From: Bacteroidales bacterium
GTDB lineage: Bacteria; Bacteroidota; Bacteroidia; Bacteroidales; VadinHA17
DNA: 11,692 bases
Direction of reading: 5' to 3'
NCBI GenBank assembly: GCA_031285575.1
Contig: JAITVX010000035.1
Coordinates: forward strand, 1 to 11,692
Part shown: in pieces, positions 6,282-11,692 of the stretch
How the letters are laid out: each line of letters starts with the position of its first letter
Numbering within the stretch: the first letter of the stretch is position 1
Notes under the pieces: model-generated
The model's database searches: none
Told to the model about the DNA's origin: nothing
Seen by the model: only the letters and a program-made list of their open reading frames with translations
Program-made: the position numbers and the translations under genes

Positions 6282-9065
6282 ATGCATGGCGGCATTGAAA
6301 TAAAGGGGGCAAGGGTTCATAATCTTAAAAATATTTCTCTTACAATTCCTCGTGATAAGTTCGTTGTTATTACCGGTGTTTCTGGCTCCGGCAAGTCGTC
6401 GCTGGCGTTCGATACTGTTTATGCCGAAGGCCAGAGACGGTACGTTGAAAGCCTGTCGTCGTATGCAAGACAGTTTCTTGGAAGGCTGAACAAACCCGAC
6501 GTTGACTTTATAAACGGTATTCCGCCTGCAATTGCGATAGAACAGAAAGTTAATTCGAGAAATCCCCGCTCGACGGTAGGTACATCGACTGAAATACGCG
6601 ATTACCTGCGTCTGTTATTTGCCCGTGCAGGCAGAACCTTTTCGCCTGTTTCGGGCAAGGAAGTACGAAGGCACAGCGTTAACGATATTGTTGAGTTTCT
6701 TGCATCTCTTGCAGAGGGAACAAGGGTTATACTTACCGCATCAGGCAGTATTCCCGACAATATAGAATTAAAAGAATATTTTACCTTTCTTGAAAAACAG
6801 GGATACGATCGTTTTGAGCTGAATGGAGAAATAATAAGGTTCGATGAACTTACAGGCTCGAACATAAAACGCCTCGGGCAAACAGTAAATATTGTTATCG
6901 ACAGGCTTGCTGTAAATCATTCTGCCGATAGCCTGAGCAGAGCTGCCGATTCGGCGCAAACAGCCCTCCATATAGGCAGAGGATACTGCCAGGCCATAGT
7001 ATTTGACAAGGCCGGGCTGAAACGTGAAAGTTTTTCATCTGTTTTCGAAGAAGACGGCATTCTGTTTGAAGAACCGTCGGAACACCTCTTCAGCTTCAAT
7101 AATCCGTTAGGTGCCTGCCAGCTGTGCGAAGGTTATGGAAAAATAATAGGTATCGACCCTAACCTGGTAATTCCTAACCATAATCTGTCTGTTTATGACG
7201 ATGCTATTGTTTGCTGGAAAGGCGAAGTGATGAAAAGGTGGAAAGAAAGGCTGATTGAAAATGCCGGCGCTTTCGGATTTCCAATACACAAACCATATTA
7301 TAAACTGACCAACGAGCAGAAAAGGCTTTTATGGACAGGGAACCGTTATTTTTACGGGCTCGACCGTTTCTTTGAGTACCTTGAGGAAGAAAAATTCAAG
7401 ATCCAGTACCGGGTGATGCTCAGCAGGTATAAGGGCAAAACAGTTTGCCCCGAATGCAACGGCGCAAGGTTGCGAAAAGAGGCCGGATATGTAAAGATTG
7501 CCGGCAAAACCATTCAGGAGCTAAGCTCAATGCCGGTTGGCATGCTGCAGGAAGTAATGCTGGGGATGCAGCTCGATGAAAACGATGCTAAAATTGCCGA
7601 AAGGCTTATGAAGGAGATTATCGTCAGGTTACGGTTCCTCAACGAAGTAGGGCTCTCATACCTGACACTCGACAGGCTTTCGTCATCGCTGTCGGGAGGC
7701 GAATCGCAGAGAATTAACCTTGCAACATCCTTGGGCAGCAACCTCGTAGGCTCAATGTATATTCTCGACGAGCCGAGCATTGGTCTTCATCCGAGAGATA
7801 CAAACCTGCTGATAAAAGTTTTAAAGGAACTGCGCGACCTGGGCAATACGGTTATAGTTGTTGAACACGAAGAAGAAATAATAAGGGCTGCCGACGAACT
7901 GATTGACATGGGCCCCGAAGCCGGCAGGCTTGGCGGCGAAGCAGTATTTCAGGGCAACGTGGAATCTGCAGCTGCGGGTAGCTCGCTTACCGTTGATTAT
8001 CTGTCGGGGAAACTTAAAATACCACTGCCAGAAGCCCGCAGGAAATGGAACAGTTATATTGAAATCAGGGGTGCGCGCGAAAACAACCTGAAGGATATCA
8101 ACGTAAAGTTTCCCCTTCATACAATAACGGCGGTAACAGGTGTCAGCGGGTCGGGCAAATCGACCCTTGTTTCCGATATTCTTTACCGAAGCCTGTCGAA
8201 CAGAATAACCGGCAACAACATTCAGCCGGGGCAGCATGCCGGTATCAGCGGCGACATCGCTACCGTTACCGGAATTGAACTTGTAGATCAGAACCCCATC
8301 GGAAAATCGACCAGGTCGAACCCCGTTACATACCTGAAGGCCTACGACGAAATAAGAAAACTCTACTCGGAACTTCAGGCCTCTGTTCAGAACAACTTTT
8401 CGGCATCGCATTTCTCCTTTAACATAGATGGCGGGCGGTGCGAAGAGTGCCAGGGCGAAGGCGTAATAAAAATAGAAATGCAGTTTATGGCCGACGTCGT
8501 TCTGGTTTGCGAAAGCTGCAAGGGGATGCGATTCAAAAGAGATGTTCTTGAAGTGAAATATCACGGTAAAAACATTTACGACATTCTTGAGTTGACCATC
8601 GAAGAGGCAATTGAGTTTTTCAGCACACACGGCGGCAGAGCCGAAAAGAGAATAGTTGAAAAACTGAAGCCCCTGGCCGACGTTGGGTTGGGATACGTTA
8701 AAATGGGGCAATCGTCGTCAACACTGTCGGGCGGAGAAAGCCAGAGAGTGAAGCTGGCGTATTTCCTGAGCCAGGAACGGACAGCCGGCCACATACTGTT
8801 CATTTTCGATGAACCGACAACCGGCCTGCATTTTCACGACATCAACAAACTCCTGAAGTCGCTCAACGCACTTGTAGAGCACGGACACTCGGTGGTTCTT
8901 ATAGAGCACAATATCGACATTATAAAAAACGCCGACTGGGTAATTGACCTTGGCCCCGAAGGCGGCAATGCCGGAGGATACATTGTTTACGAAGGCAAAC
9001 CCGAAGGTCTTGCCCGGTGCCAAAAATCACACACCGGCAGGTTTCTTGCCGGCAGGTTAAAATAA
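6282..9065 (+). CDS. uvrA: Excinuclease ABC subunit A
   Basis: The 927-residue ATPase is the DNA damage sensor of nucleotide excision repair: as a dimer it loads UvrB at bulky lesions in the cytoplasm. Both ABC modules are complete. Module 1 has Walker A GVSGSGKS (32-39), signature LSGGESQR (470-477) and Walker B YILDEPSIGLH (493-503). Module 2 has Walker A GVSGSGKS (620-627), signature LSGGESQR (815-822) and Walker B FIFDEPTTGLH (840-850). Zinc-binding cysteines sit at 279/282 with 389/392, and at 720/723 with 743/746. The UvrB-binding region between them is present (about 130-260). Length fits the family (about 940). The start is the first in-frame ATG and gives the standard N-terminus (IEIKGARVHNLKNISL). 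It appears monocistronic, with a hairpin about 130 bases after the stop. Confidence 0.98.
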   Translation: MHGGIEIKGARVHNLKNISLTIPRDKFVVITGVSGSGKSSLAFDTVYAEGQRRYVESLSSYARQFLGRLNKPDVDFINGIPPAIAIEQKVNSRNPRSTVGTSTEIRDYLRLLFARAGRTFSPVSGKEVRRHSVNDIVEFLASLAEGTRVILTASGSIPDNIELKEYFTFLEKQGYDRFELNGEIIRFDELTGSNIKRLGQTVNIVIDRLAVNHSADSLSRAADSAQTALHIGRGYCQAIVFDKAGLKRESFSSVFEEDGILFEEPSEHLFSFNNPLGACQLCEGYGKIIGIDPNLVIPNHNLSVYDDAIVCWKGEVMKRWKERLIENAGAFGFPIHKPYYKLTNEQKRLLWTGNRYFYGLDRFFEYLEEEKFKIQYRVMLSRYKGKTVCPECNGARLRKEAGYVKIAGKTIQELSSMPVGMLQEVMLGMQLDENDAKIAERLMKEIIVRLRFLNEVGLSYLTLDRLSSSLSGGESQRINLATSLGSNLVGSMYILDEPSIGLHPRDTNLLIKVLKELRDLGNTVIVVEHEEEIIRAADELIDMGPEAGRLGGEAVFQGNVESAAAGSSLTVDYLSGKLKIPLPEARRKWNSYIEIRGARENNLKDINVKFPLHTITAVTGVSGSGKSTLVSDILYRSLSNRITGNNIQPGQHAGISGDIATVTGIELVDQNPIGKSTRSNPVTYLKAYDEIRKLYSELQASVQNNFSASHFSFNIDGGRCEECQGEGVIKIEMQFMADVVLVCESCKGMRFKRDVLEVKYHGKNIYDILELTIEEAIEFFSTHGGRAEKRIVEKLKPLADVGLGYVKMGQSSSTLSGGESQRVKLAYFLSQERTAGHILFIFDEPTTGLHFHDINKLLKSLNALVEHGHSVVLIEHNIDIIKNADWVIDLGPEGGNAGGYIVYEGKPEGLARCQKSHTGRFLAGRLK

Positions 9066-9106
9066 CACGGCTTTTATTTGTGTCCTGAATGTCTGTTCCT
9101 CTTTTA

Positions 9107-9290
9107 GCGGGGTATTAGACCTTCTTCGTAAAACAGAACCTCAATACCATGTGTCGTCATCGTTTCTCTCCGTTCACGCTCTCTGCAACAGCAAGAGGCC
9201 ACCCTTGCGGGTGGCCTCTTCAACCATTTTCTGTCTGTTCGCTGCCTTACGAAGATGAACGGCGAAACCCTATTTTTTACGGTAGGTAAA
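9107..9290. repeat. Duplicated 3' module, copy 1
   Basis: This block from GCGGGGTATTAGAC to GGTAGGTAAA is nearly identical to 9560-9722. The differences are an extra ~20 bases here (around 9145-9165), a few single changes, and the hairpin stem and loop. It contains short outer inverted arms (TCTTCGTAA near 9123 and TTACGAAGA near 9247) and the strong 12-bp hairpin at 9193-9220. Its right end reproduces, at 9270-9290, the last codons of the lipoprotein gene (TTT ACC TAC CGT AAA AAA TAG on minus), although here the overlapping antitoxin-like gene reads another frame. It separates uvrA from that gene. Confidence 0.9.
9193..9220. terminator. Strong 12-bp hairpin, likely terminator (copy 1)
   Basis: AAGAGGCCACCC (9193-9204) pairs fully with GGGTGGCCTCTT (9209-9220) around the loop TTGC. 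It lies between uvrA (plus) and the antitoxin-like gene (minus) and could end transcription from both sides. The stem is very stable but only a weak T-rich stretch (CAACCATTTT) follows on plus. Confidence 0.7.
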
Positions 9291-9480
9291 AGTTTTCTGT
9301 GTCAAGTTCTGTAAAAACGGTCAGTTCCCTGTTGTTGCAATACTCGTTTGCCATGAGCGCTACCGCCTCGTCCGTTCCGTTTTTTTCGGTACGGATGGAG
9401 TGAATGATGCGTTCCGCTATAACGATGCGTTCATGCACCGGCAAATGGTAGATTTGTTTTAATAAAGCTGCTGTTGCCAT
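9277..9480 (-). CDS. Antitoxin-like small protein without adjacent toxin
   Basis: The 67-residue product (MATAALLKQIYHLPVHERIVIAERIIHSIR...ELTVFTELDTENFYLP) resembles, from memory, a Bacteroidota family annotated as type II antitoxins. In those, an N-terminal helical stretch with 'LPxxxRxxVIExxxxSIR' is followed by an acidic end like 'ELTAFTxLDFEDFYE'; the C-terminal tail normally binds the toxin. Here the last four codons and the stop (9277-9291) fall in the duplicated 3' module, so the natural end (usually FYE plus a few residues) is replaced by FYLP. No toxin gene (PemK/MazF, RelE or PIN type) lies on either side within the window. A perfect -7 promoter match lies upstream, so it may still be expressed. 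The family assignment is tentative. Confidence 0.65.
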   Translation of the reverse strand: MATAALLKQIYHLPVHERIVIAERIIHSIRTEKNGTDEAVALMANEYCNNRELTVFTELDTENFYLP

Positions 9481-9506
9481 AATCTTTCCTTTTTACATTT
9501 ATCACA

Positions 9507-9514
9507 CAAAGATA
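9507..9514 (-). promoter_or_regulatory. -7 promoter element of the antitoxin-like gene
   Basis: On the minus strand TATCTTTG (9514-9507) matches TAnnTTTG exactly and would start transcription near 9500, about 20 bases before the ATG at 9480. No -33 TTTG is seen at the usual distance. Confidence 0.45.
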
Positions 9515-9559
9515 TTCCTTTTATACGAAAAATAATCGCCGTGCGGCTTTAATACGGTG

Positions 9560-9722
9560 GCGGGGTATTAGACTTTCTTCGTAAAAACATGACCTCAATA
9601 TCCGTTCACGCTCTCTGCAACAGCAAGAGGCCGCCCGCAAGGGCGGCCTCTTCAACCAGTTTCTGTCTGTTCGCTGCCTTACGAAGATGAACGGCGAAAC
9701 TCTATTTTTTACGGTAGGTAAA
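9560..9722. repeat. Duplicated 3' module, copy 2
   Basis: This is the second copy of the block at 9107-9290. It is shorter by about 20 bases and contains the hairpin at 9625-9652. Its right end is the last seven codons of the lipoprotein gene (FTYRKK and stop, 9702-9722), where similarity to copy 1 ends. The left boundary is sharp at GCGGGGTATTAGAC, upstream of which lies the promoter region of the antitoxin-like gene. Confidence 0.9.
9625..9652. terminator. Strong 12-bp hairpin, likely terminator of the lipoprotein gene (copy 2)
   Basis: AAGAGGCCGCCC (9625-9636) pairs fully with GGGCGGCCTCTT (9641-9652) around the loop GCAA. It starts about 50 bases beyond the lipoprotein stop. Compared with copy 1, one stem pair changed on both sides (A-T to G-C) and the loop is the reverse complement of TTGC. 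Confidence 0.7.
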
Positions 9723-11156
9723 TGTCTCTGCGAAACCGGTGCCGCTTGTTGTGCGTTTTACGGGATAACCGGCCACATTGTATTCGTATTCATATTCTAT
9801 TGTATTATGCTCGCCGGGCAGTGAAAGCGGATTGTTTAACGGCCCTCCATATCCATCTGCCTGAAGGAATACAAGAAGCCATTGGGGCGATGCACAGGAA
9901 GAGAACAGCCATTTCTTGCTGTCGTAGTTGCCGAAAACCACGCCGAAGCCATCTATCCCGGTAACATTCCCGCCGACGTTGTATGTGTATGTTGTGGTTG
10001 TCCCGTATGCATCAAGCGTTACGGGCAGTCCCTCATTGTTCAGGGCAAGAGTTCCGACGGTATTATCATCACCGTCTTTTAGAGTAACGGTATTGCCATT
10101 TCTGGCAACGGTTACCCCTGTGTATTCCGTAACCTCACCTGCATTGTTGTATTTGTACTCCGTTTCGCCCCATATTTCTCCGTCTCTTAAAATGGTTCTT
10201 TTTATAAGCCTGCCCTGTGCATCATATTCGAATGAACTGAGCAGCTCTCCATCGGTGTCATAAATCCCTTCGAGCAGCAATTCAGAGTTTGCGTCTATTT
10301 CGTCGCCGGTTACGGTGATGCCGGTTACGGTAGCTGTTTTGCCTTCGTAGGTTATGGTTACGGTTTTATTGGCGCCGGCCGTCGAAAAATCGTACGCAAA
10401 GTTATCGGTGGTTACGGTCAGGGCGGCTGTTGTTTCGTCGCTGTATGTTGCTGTAACGACCATCCCGGCGGGGTCGAACGCTTCGCCAACCGCGTAGGTT
10501 TTCTTCGCCGGCTGCGCGGTTACGGCTATGGATACGAGTGTTTTTTCAGGTGCGGGTGCATCGGTTACGGTTATGCCTGTTACGGTAGCTGTTTTGCCTT
10601 CATAGGTTATGGTTACGGTTTTGTCGGCGCCGGCCGTCGAGAAGTCGTATGAAAGCATTGCGGCGGTTACGGTCAGGGCGGCTGTTGTTTCGTCGCTGTA
10701 TGTGGCGGTAACGACCATCTCGGCGGGGTCGAACGCTTCGCCAACCGCGTAGGTTTTCTTCGCCGGCTGTGTGGTTACGGCTATGGATACGGGTGTTTTT
10801 TCAGCCGCCGGCGCCTTTACGGTTACCGTACACGATGCCCTGAAGCCGCCGTCGGCAGTGGTTGCGGTTATGGTGGCCGTGCCGGGATTCATGGCAATCA
10901 CTTCGCCGTTGTCGGCAATTACGGCAATGGTAACATCGCTTATGCTCCACGTCACGGCCCGGTTTTCGGCATCGGCGGGCAATACGGCAACGGTGAGCTG
11001 CGCGGTTTCGCCCTTGGCGAGCTCGAGCGTGGTTGGGCTGAGCGACACGGAGGTTACGCGCACCGGGTCGGGGTCTTTGTCTTTTTTGCATCCGGCCAGC
11101 GCTGTAATGGCTATCAGCAGGGCGGCGGCGGTTTGGGTTAACTGTTTTGCTTTCAT
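9702..11156 (-). CDS. Surface-type lipoprotein with Big2-like and two tandem Ig-like domains
   Basis: The 484-residue protein starts with a lipoprotein signal: hydrophobic residues 9-21 and lipobox LAGC with Cys23 as the lipid site. The following KKDKDPDP resembles Lys/Asp-rich export signals that carry Bacteroidota lipoproteins to the outer face of the outer membrane. Residues about 34-113 form a Big2-like domain (VTSVSLSPTTLELAKGETAQLT...NPGTATITATT). Residues 121-198 and 206-283 are two almost identical Ig-like repeats (VSIAVT.QPAKKTYAVGEAFDP...) like bacterial Ig group 3. Residues about 290-484 are rich in YD-type strands (FEYDAQGRLIKR, YKYNNAGEVTEY, YTYNVGGNVTGI, YEYNVAGYPVKR), resembling an RHS/DUF4595-like beta-rich domain, ending FTYRKK. 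Role is probably surface binding or adhesion; the ligand is unknown. Composition is more GC-rich than the core genes. No consensus promoter is seen just upstream. Confidence 0.88.
   Translation of the reverse strand: MKAKQLTQTAAALLIAITALAGCKKDKDPDPVRVTSVSLSPTTLELAKGETAQLTVAVLPADAENRAVTWSISDVTIAVIADNGEVIAMNPGTATITATTADGGFRASCTVTVKAPAAEKTPVSIAVTTQPAKKTYAVGEAFDPAEMVVTATYSDETTAALTVTAAMLSYDFSTAGADKTVTITYEGKTATVTGITVTDAPAPEKTLVSIAVTAQPAKKTYAVGEAFDPAGMVVTATYSDETTAALTVTTDNFAYDFSTAGANKTVTITYEGKTATVTGITVTGDEIDANSELLLEGIYDTDGELLSSFEYDAQGRLIKRTILRDGEIWGETEYKYNNAGEVTEYTGVTVARNGNTVTLKDGDDNTVGTLALNNEGLPVTLDAYGTTTTYTYNVGGNVTGIDGFGVVFGNYDSKKWLFSSCASPQWLLVFLQADGYGGPLNNPLSLPGEHNTIEYEYEYNVAGYPVKRTTSGTGFAETFTYRKK
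10308..10541 (-). repeat. Intragenic repeat, second Ig-like unit
   Basis: This encodes lipoprotein residues 206-283 and is nearly identical at DNA level to 10563-10796, with a period of 255 bases (85 codons). The clearest difference is TDNFAYDF here against AAMLSYDF in the other unit. Confidence 0.9.
10563..10796 (-). repeat. Intragenic repeat, first Ig-like unit
   Basis: This encodes lipoprotein residues 121-198, in tandem with 10308-10541. Long stretches, such as that coding KKTYAVGEAFDPA, are the same in both copies, pointing to a recent duplication or gene conversion. Confidence 0.9.
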
Positions 11157-11172
11157 AATTCTGTTATTTATT

Positions 11173-11235
11173 AATTAATTGTTGGTTTCAGTTTATTTTT
11201 TCGTCATTGTGTTTCATTTCCCCGTCATTGCGAAC
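11173..11235. repeat. Direct repeat upstream of the lipoprotein gene, copy 1
   Basis: The block from AATTAATTGTTGG to CATTGCGAAC recurs at 11338-11399 with few changes, and each copy leads into a GTCATTGCGAAC palindrome. Each also holds a second CGTCATTG upstream of the palindrome. It lies just upstream of the lipoprotein start, so it may form part of its leader or promoter region. Confidence 0.85.
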
Positions 11236-11297
11236 CCTCAGGGTGAAGCAATCCAGTGTTGTGCCACATGGATTGCTTCACTCCGTTCGCAATGACG
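11223..11297. repeat. Palindromic repeat element, copy 1
   Basis: Outer arms CGTCATTGCGAAC and GTTCGCAATGACG and inner arms TGAAGCAATCCA and TGGATTGCTTCA form a long interrupted hairpin with a loop around 11253-11267. The joint between arms differs (CCTCAGGG on the left, CTCC on the right). Elements of this GTCATTGCGA...GAAGCAATCC kind are dispersed in many bacterial genomes, probably as non-autonomous mobile or REP-like sequences. Confidence 0.8.
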
Positions 11298-11337
11298 AAA
11301 ATGGGTACAACTAATTTTGAGTACTTGCTTATTAAAT

Positions 11338-11399
11338 AATTAATTGTTGTTTCAGTTTGTTTTTTCGTCATTGCATTTCATTTCCCCGTCATTGCGAAC
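11338..11399. repeat. Direct repeat, copy 2
   Basis: This is the second copy of the 11173-11235 block, 165 bases away, with single-base changes (for example GTTTGTTTTTTC against GTTTATTTTTTC). It again leads into the palindromic element. Between the copies lies a short unique stretch (11298-11337) with no visible signal. Confidence 0.85.
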
Positions 11400-11493
11400 G
11401 GAGTGAAGCAACCGAGTTTACGAGCTCGGCGAAGCCAATCCAGTGCTTACGCCTTTTCTGGATTGCTTTGTCGCTCCGCTCCGCGCAATGACG
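11387..11493. repeat. Palindromic repeat element, copy 2 (longer variant)
   Basis: It starts CGTCATTGCG and ends CGCAATGACG. The left side carries GAACGGAGTGAAGCAA and a separate small hairpin (CCGAGTTTACGAGCTCGG, 11412-11429), followed by CCAATCCAG. The right side has CTGGATTGCTTTG and TCGCTCCGCTCCGC. It is an imperfect, larger relative of copy 1 and lies between the lipoprotein gene and the partial gene at the window end. Confidence 0.75.
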
Positions 11494-11503
11494 GTGTTAT
11501 GTT

Positions 11504-11692
11504 TTATGCCTGTTCCTGTGGTGTTGTGTCGCTGTCGGCGGTTTTTGGGCCGTGGTGTCCGTGGCGGCGGGCAATGGCTGTGTTGAGCAGGTCGATGCGC
11601 TGGTTGAGGCGCGATATGAAGCTGTCGTAAACCGCTGCGTCGGCGGTGGCGTTTTCGCGGGCTACCACGGCAAGGGCGTCGGTAAGTTCGGC
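11504..11692 (-). CDS. C-terminal end of a Bacteroidota protein of unknown function (5' part outside window)
   Basis: The minus strand is open from the right edge to a TAA at 11506-11504, giving 62 residues (AELTDALAVVARENATADAA... to ...TTPQEQA). The helical stretch VYDSFISRLNQRIDLLNTAIARR followed by a polar, Gly/His/Pro-containing tail resembles, from memory, the ends of DUF6261-type proteins of Bacteroidales, which are helical and often present in several copies. Codon use is GC-rich like the lipoprotein gene and unlike recA. Transcription would run toward the palindromic elements and the lipoprotein gene. That it is a real coding region is fairly sure; the family is tentative. Confidence 0.65.
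   Translation of the reverse strand, partial: AELTDALAVVARENATADAAVYDSFISRLNQRIDLLNTAIARRHGHHGPKTADSDTTPQEQA

Noticed and set aside
7821..8711. 296-codon minus-strand open frame inside uvrA
   Set aside because: It lies antisense to the second ABC module of an intact uvrA. Long antisense frames are expected from codon bias there, and it has no separate signals.
9107..9722. CRISPR-like repeat pair
   Set aside because: There are only two long copies with different internal length, separated by a gene, with no short regular spacers and no cas genes.
10771..11178. 135-codon plus-strand frame, apparently hydrophobic
   Set aside because: It is antisense to the signal peptide and Big2 domain of the lipoprotein. 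Its Ala/Val/Ser/Thr-rich composition is the mirror of repeated Thr/Val/Ala codons.

Overview
The window looks like a chromosomal segment from a member of the Bacteroidota, probably order Bacteroidales. The evidence is RecA, PanD and ECF sigma sequences of that type, several matches to the Bacteroidota -7 promoter consensus TAnnTTTG instead of Shine-Dalgarno sites, a surface-type lipoprotein signal (Cys followed by KKDKD), and an antitoxin and Ig-domain lipoproteins of kinds typical of this phylum. All calls come from reading the sequence; no database search was run.

Layout, left to right. Positions 1-1156 (minus strand) carry panD (aspartate 1-decarboxylase, beta-alanine for pantothenate/CoA). 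It is followed after 2 bases by a TTG-started membrane protein of the UPF0104/lysylphosphatidylglycerol-synthase-TM flippase-like family that runs off the left edge. Positions ~1440-1955 (plus) hold a heavily decayed IS630-family transposase whose fragments occupy all three frames. recA (1968-2978, minus) is complete but has no acidic C-terminal tail. An AT-rich 435-base stretch separates it from a class I PLP aminotransferase (3414-4607, minus). That gene diverges from a small membrane-anchored conserved protein (4686-5210, plus). A hairpin and a possible 63-residue ORF lie before an ECF sigma factor (5537-6124, minus), which diverges from full-length uvrA (6282-9065, plus).

Positions 9100-11692 are accessory in character. 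A ~165-185-base module with a strong 12-bp hairpin occurs twice (9107-9290 and 9560-9722). The first copy abuts an orphan antitoxin-like gene (9277-9480, minus). The second contains the last codons of a 484-residue lipoprotein with one Big2-like and two tandem, nearly identical Ig-like domains (9702-11156, minus). Upstream of the lipoprotein, a GTCATTGCGAAC-type palindromic element occurs twice inside a larger direct repeat (11173-11493). The window ends in the C-terminus of another minus-strand protein (11504-11692).

Functionally, the core genes are housekeeping: DNA repair (recA, uvrA), cofactor and amino acid metabolism (panD, aminotransferase) and transcription control (ECF sigma). I see no single new multi-gene system. 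The most unusual signals are the duplicated 3' module, with compensatory stem changes and a reversed loop, and the orphan antitoxin whose last codons are read out of frame from the conserved tail of a lipoprotein gene. Together they suggest gene replacement between repeated tails.
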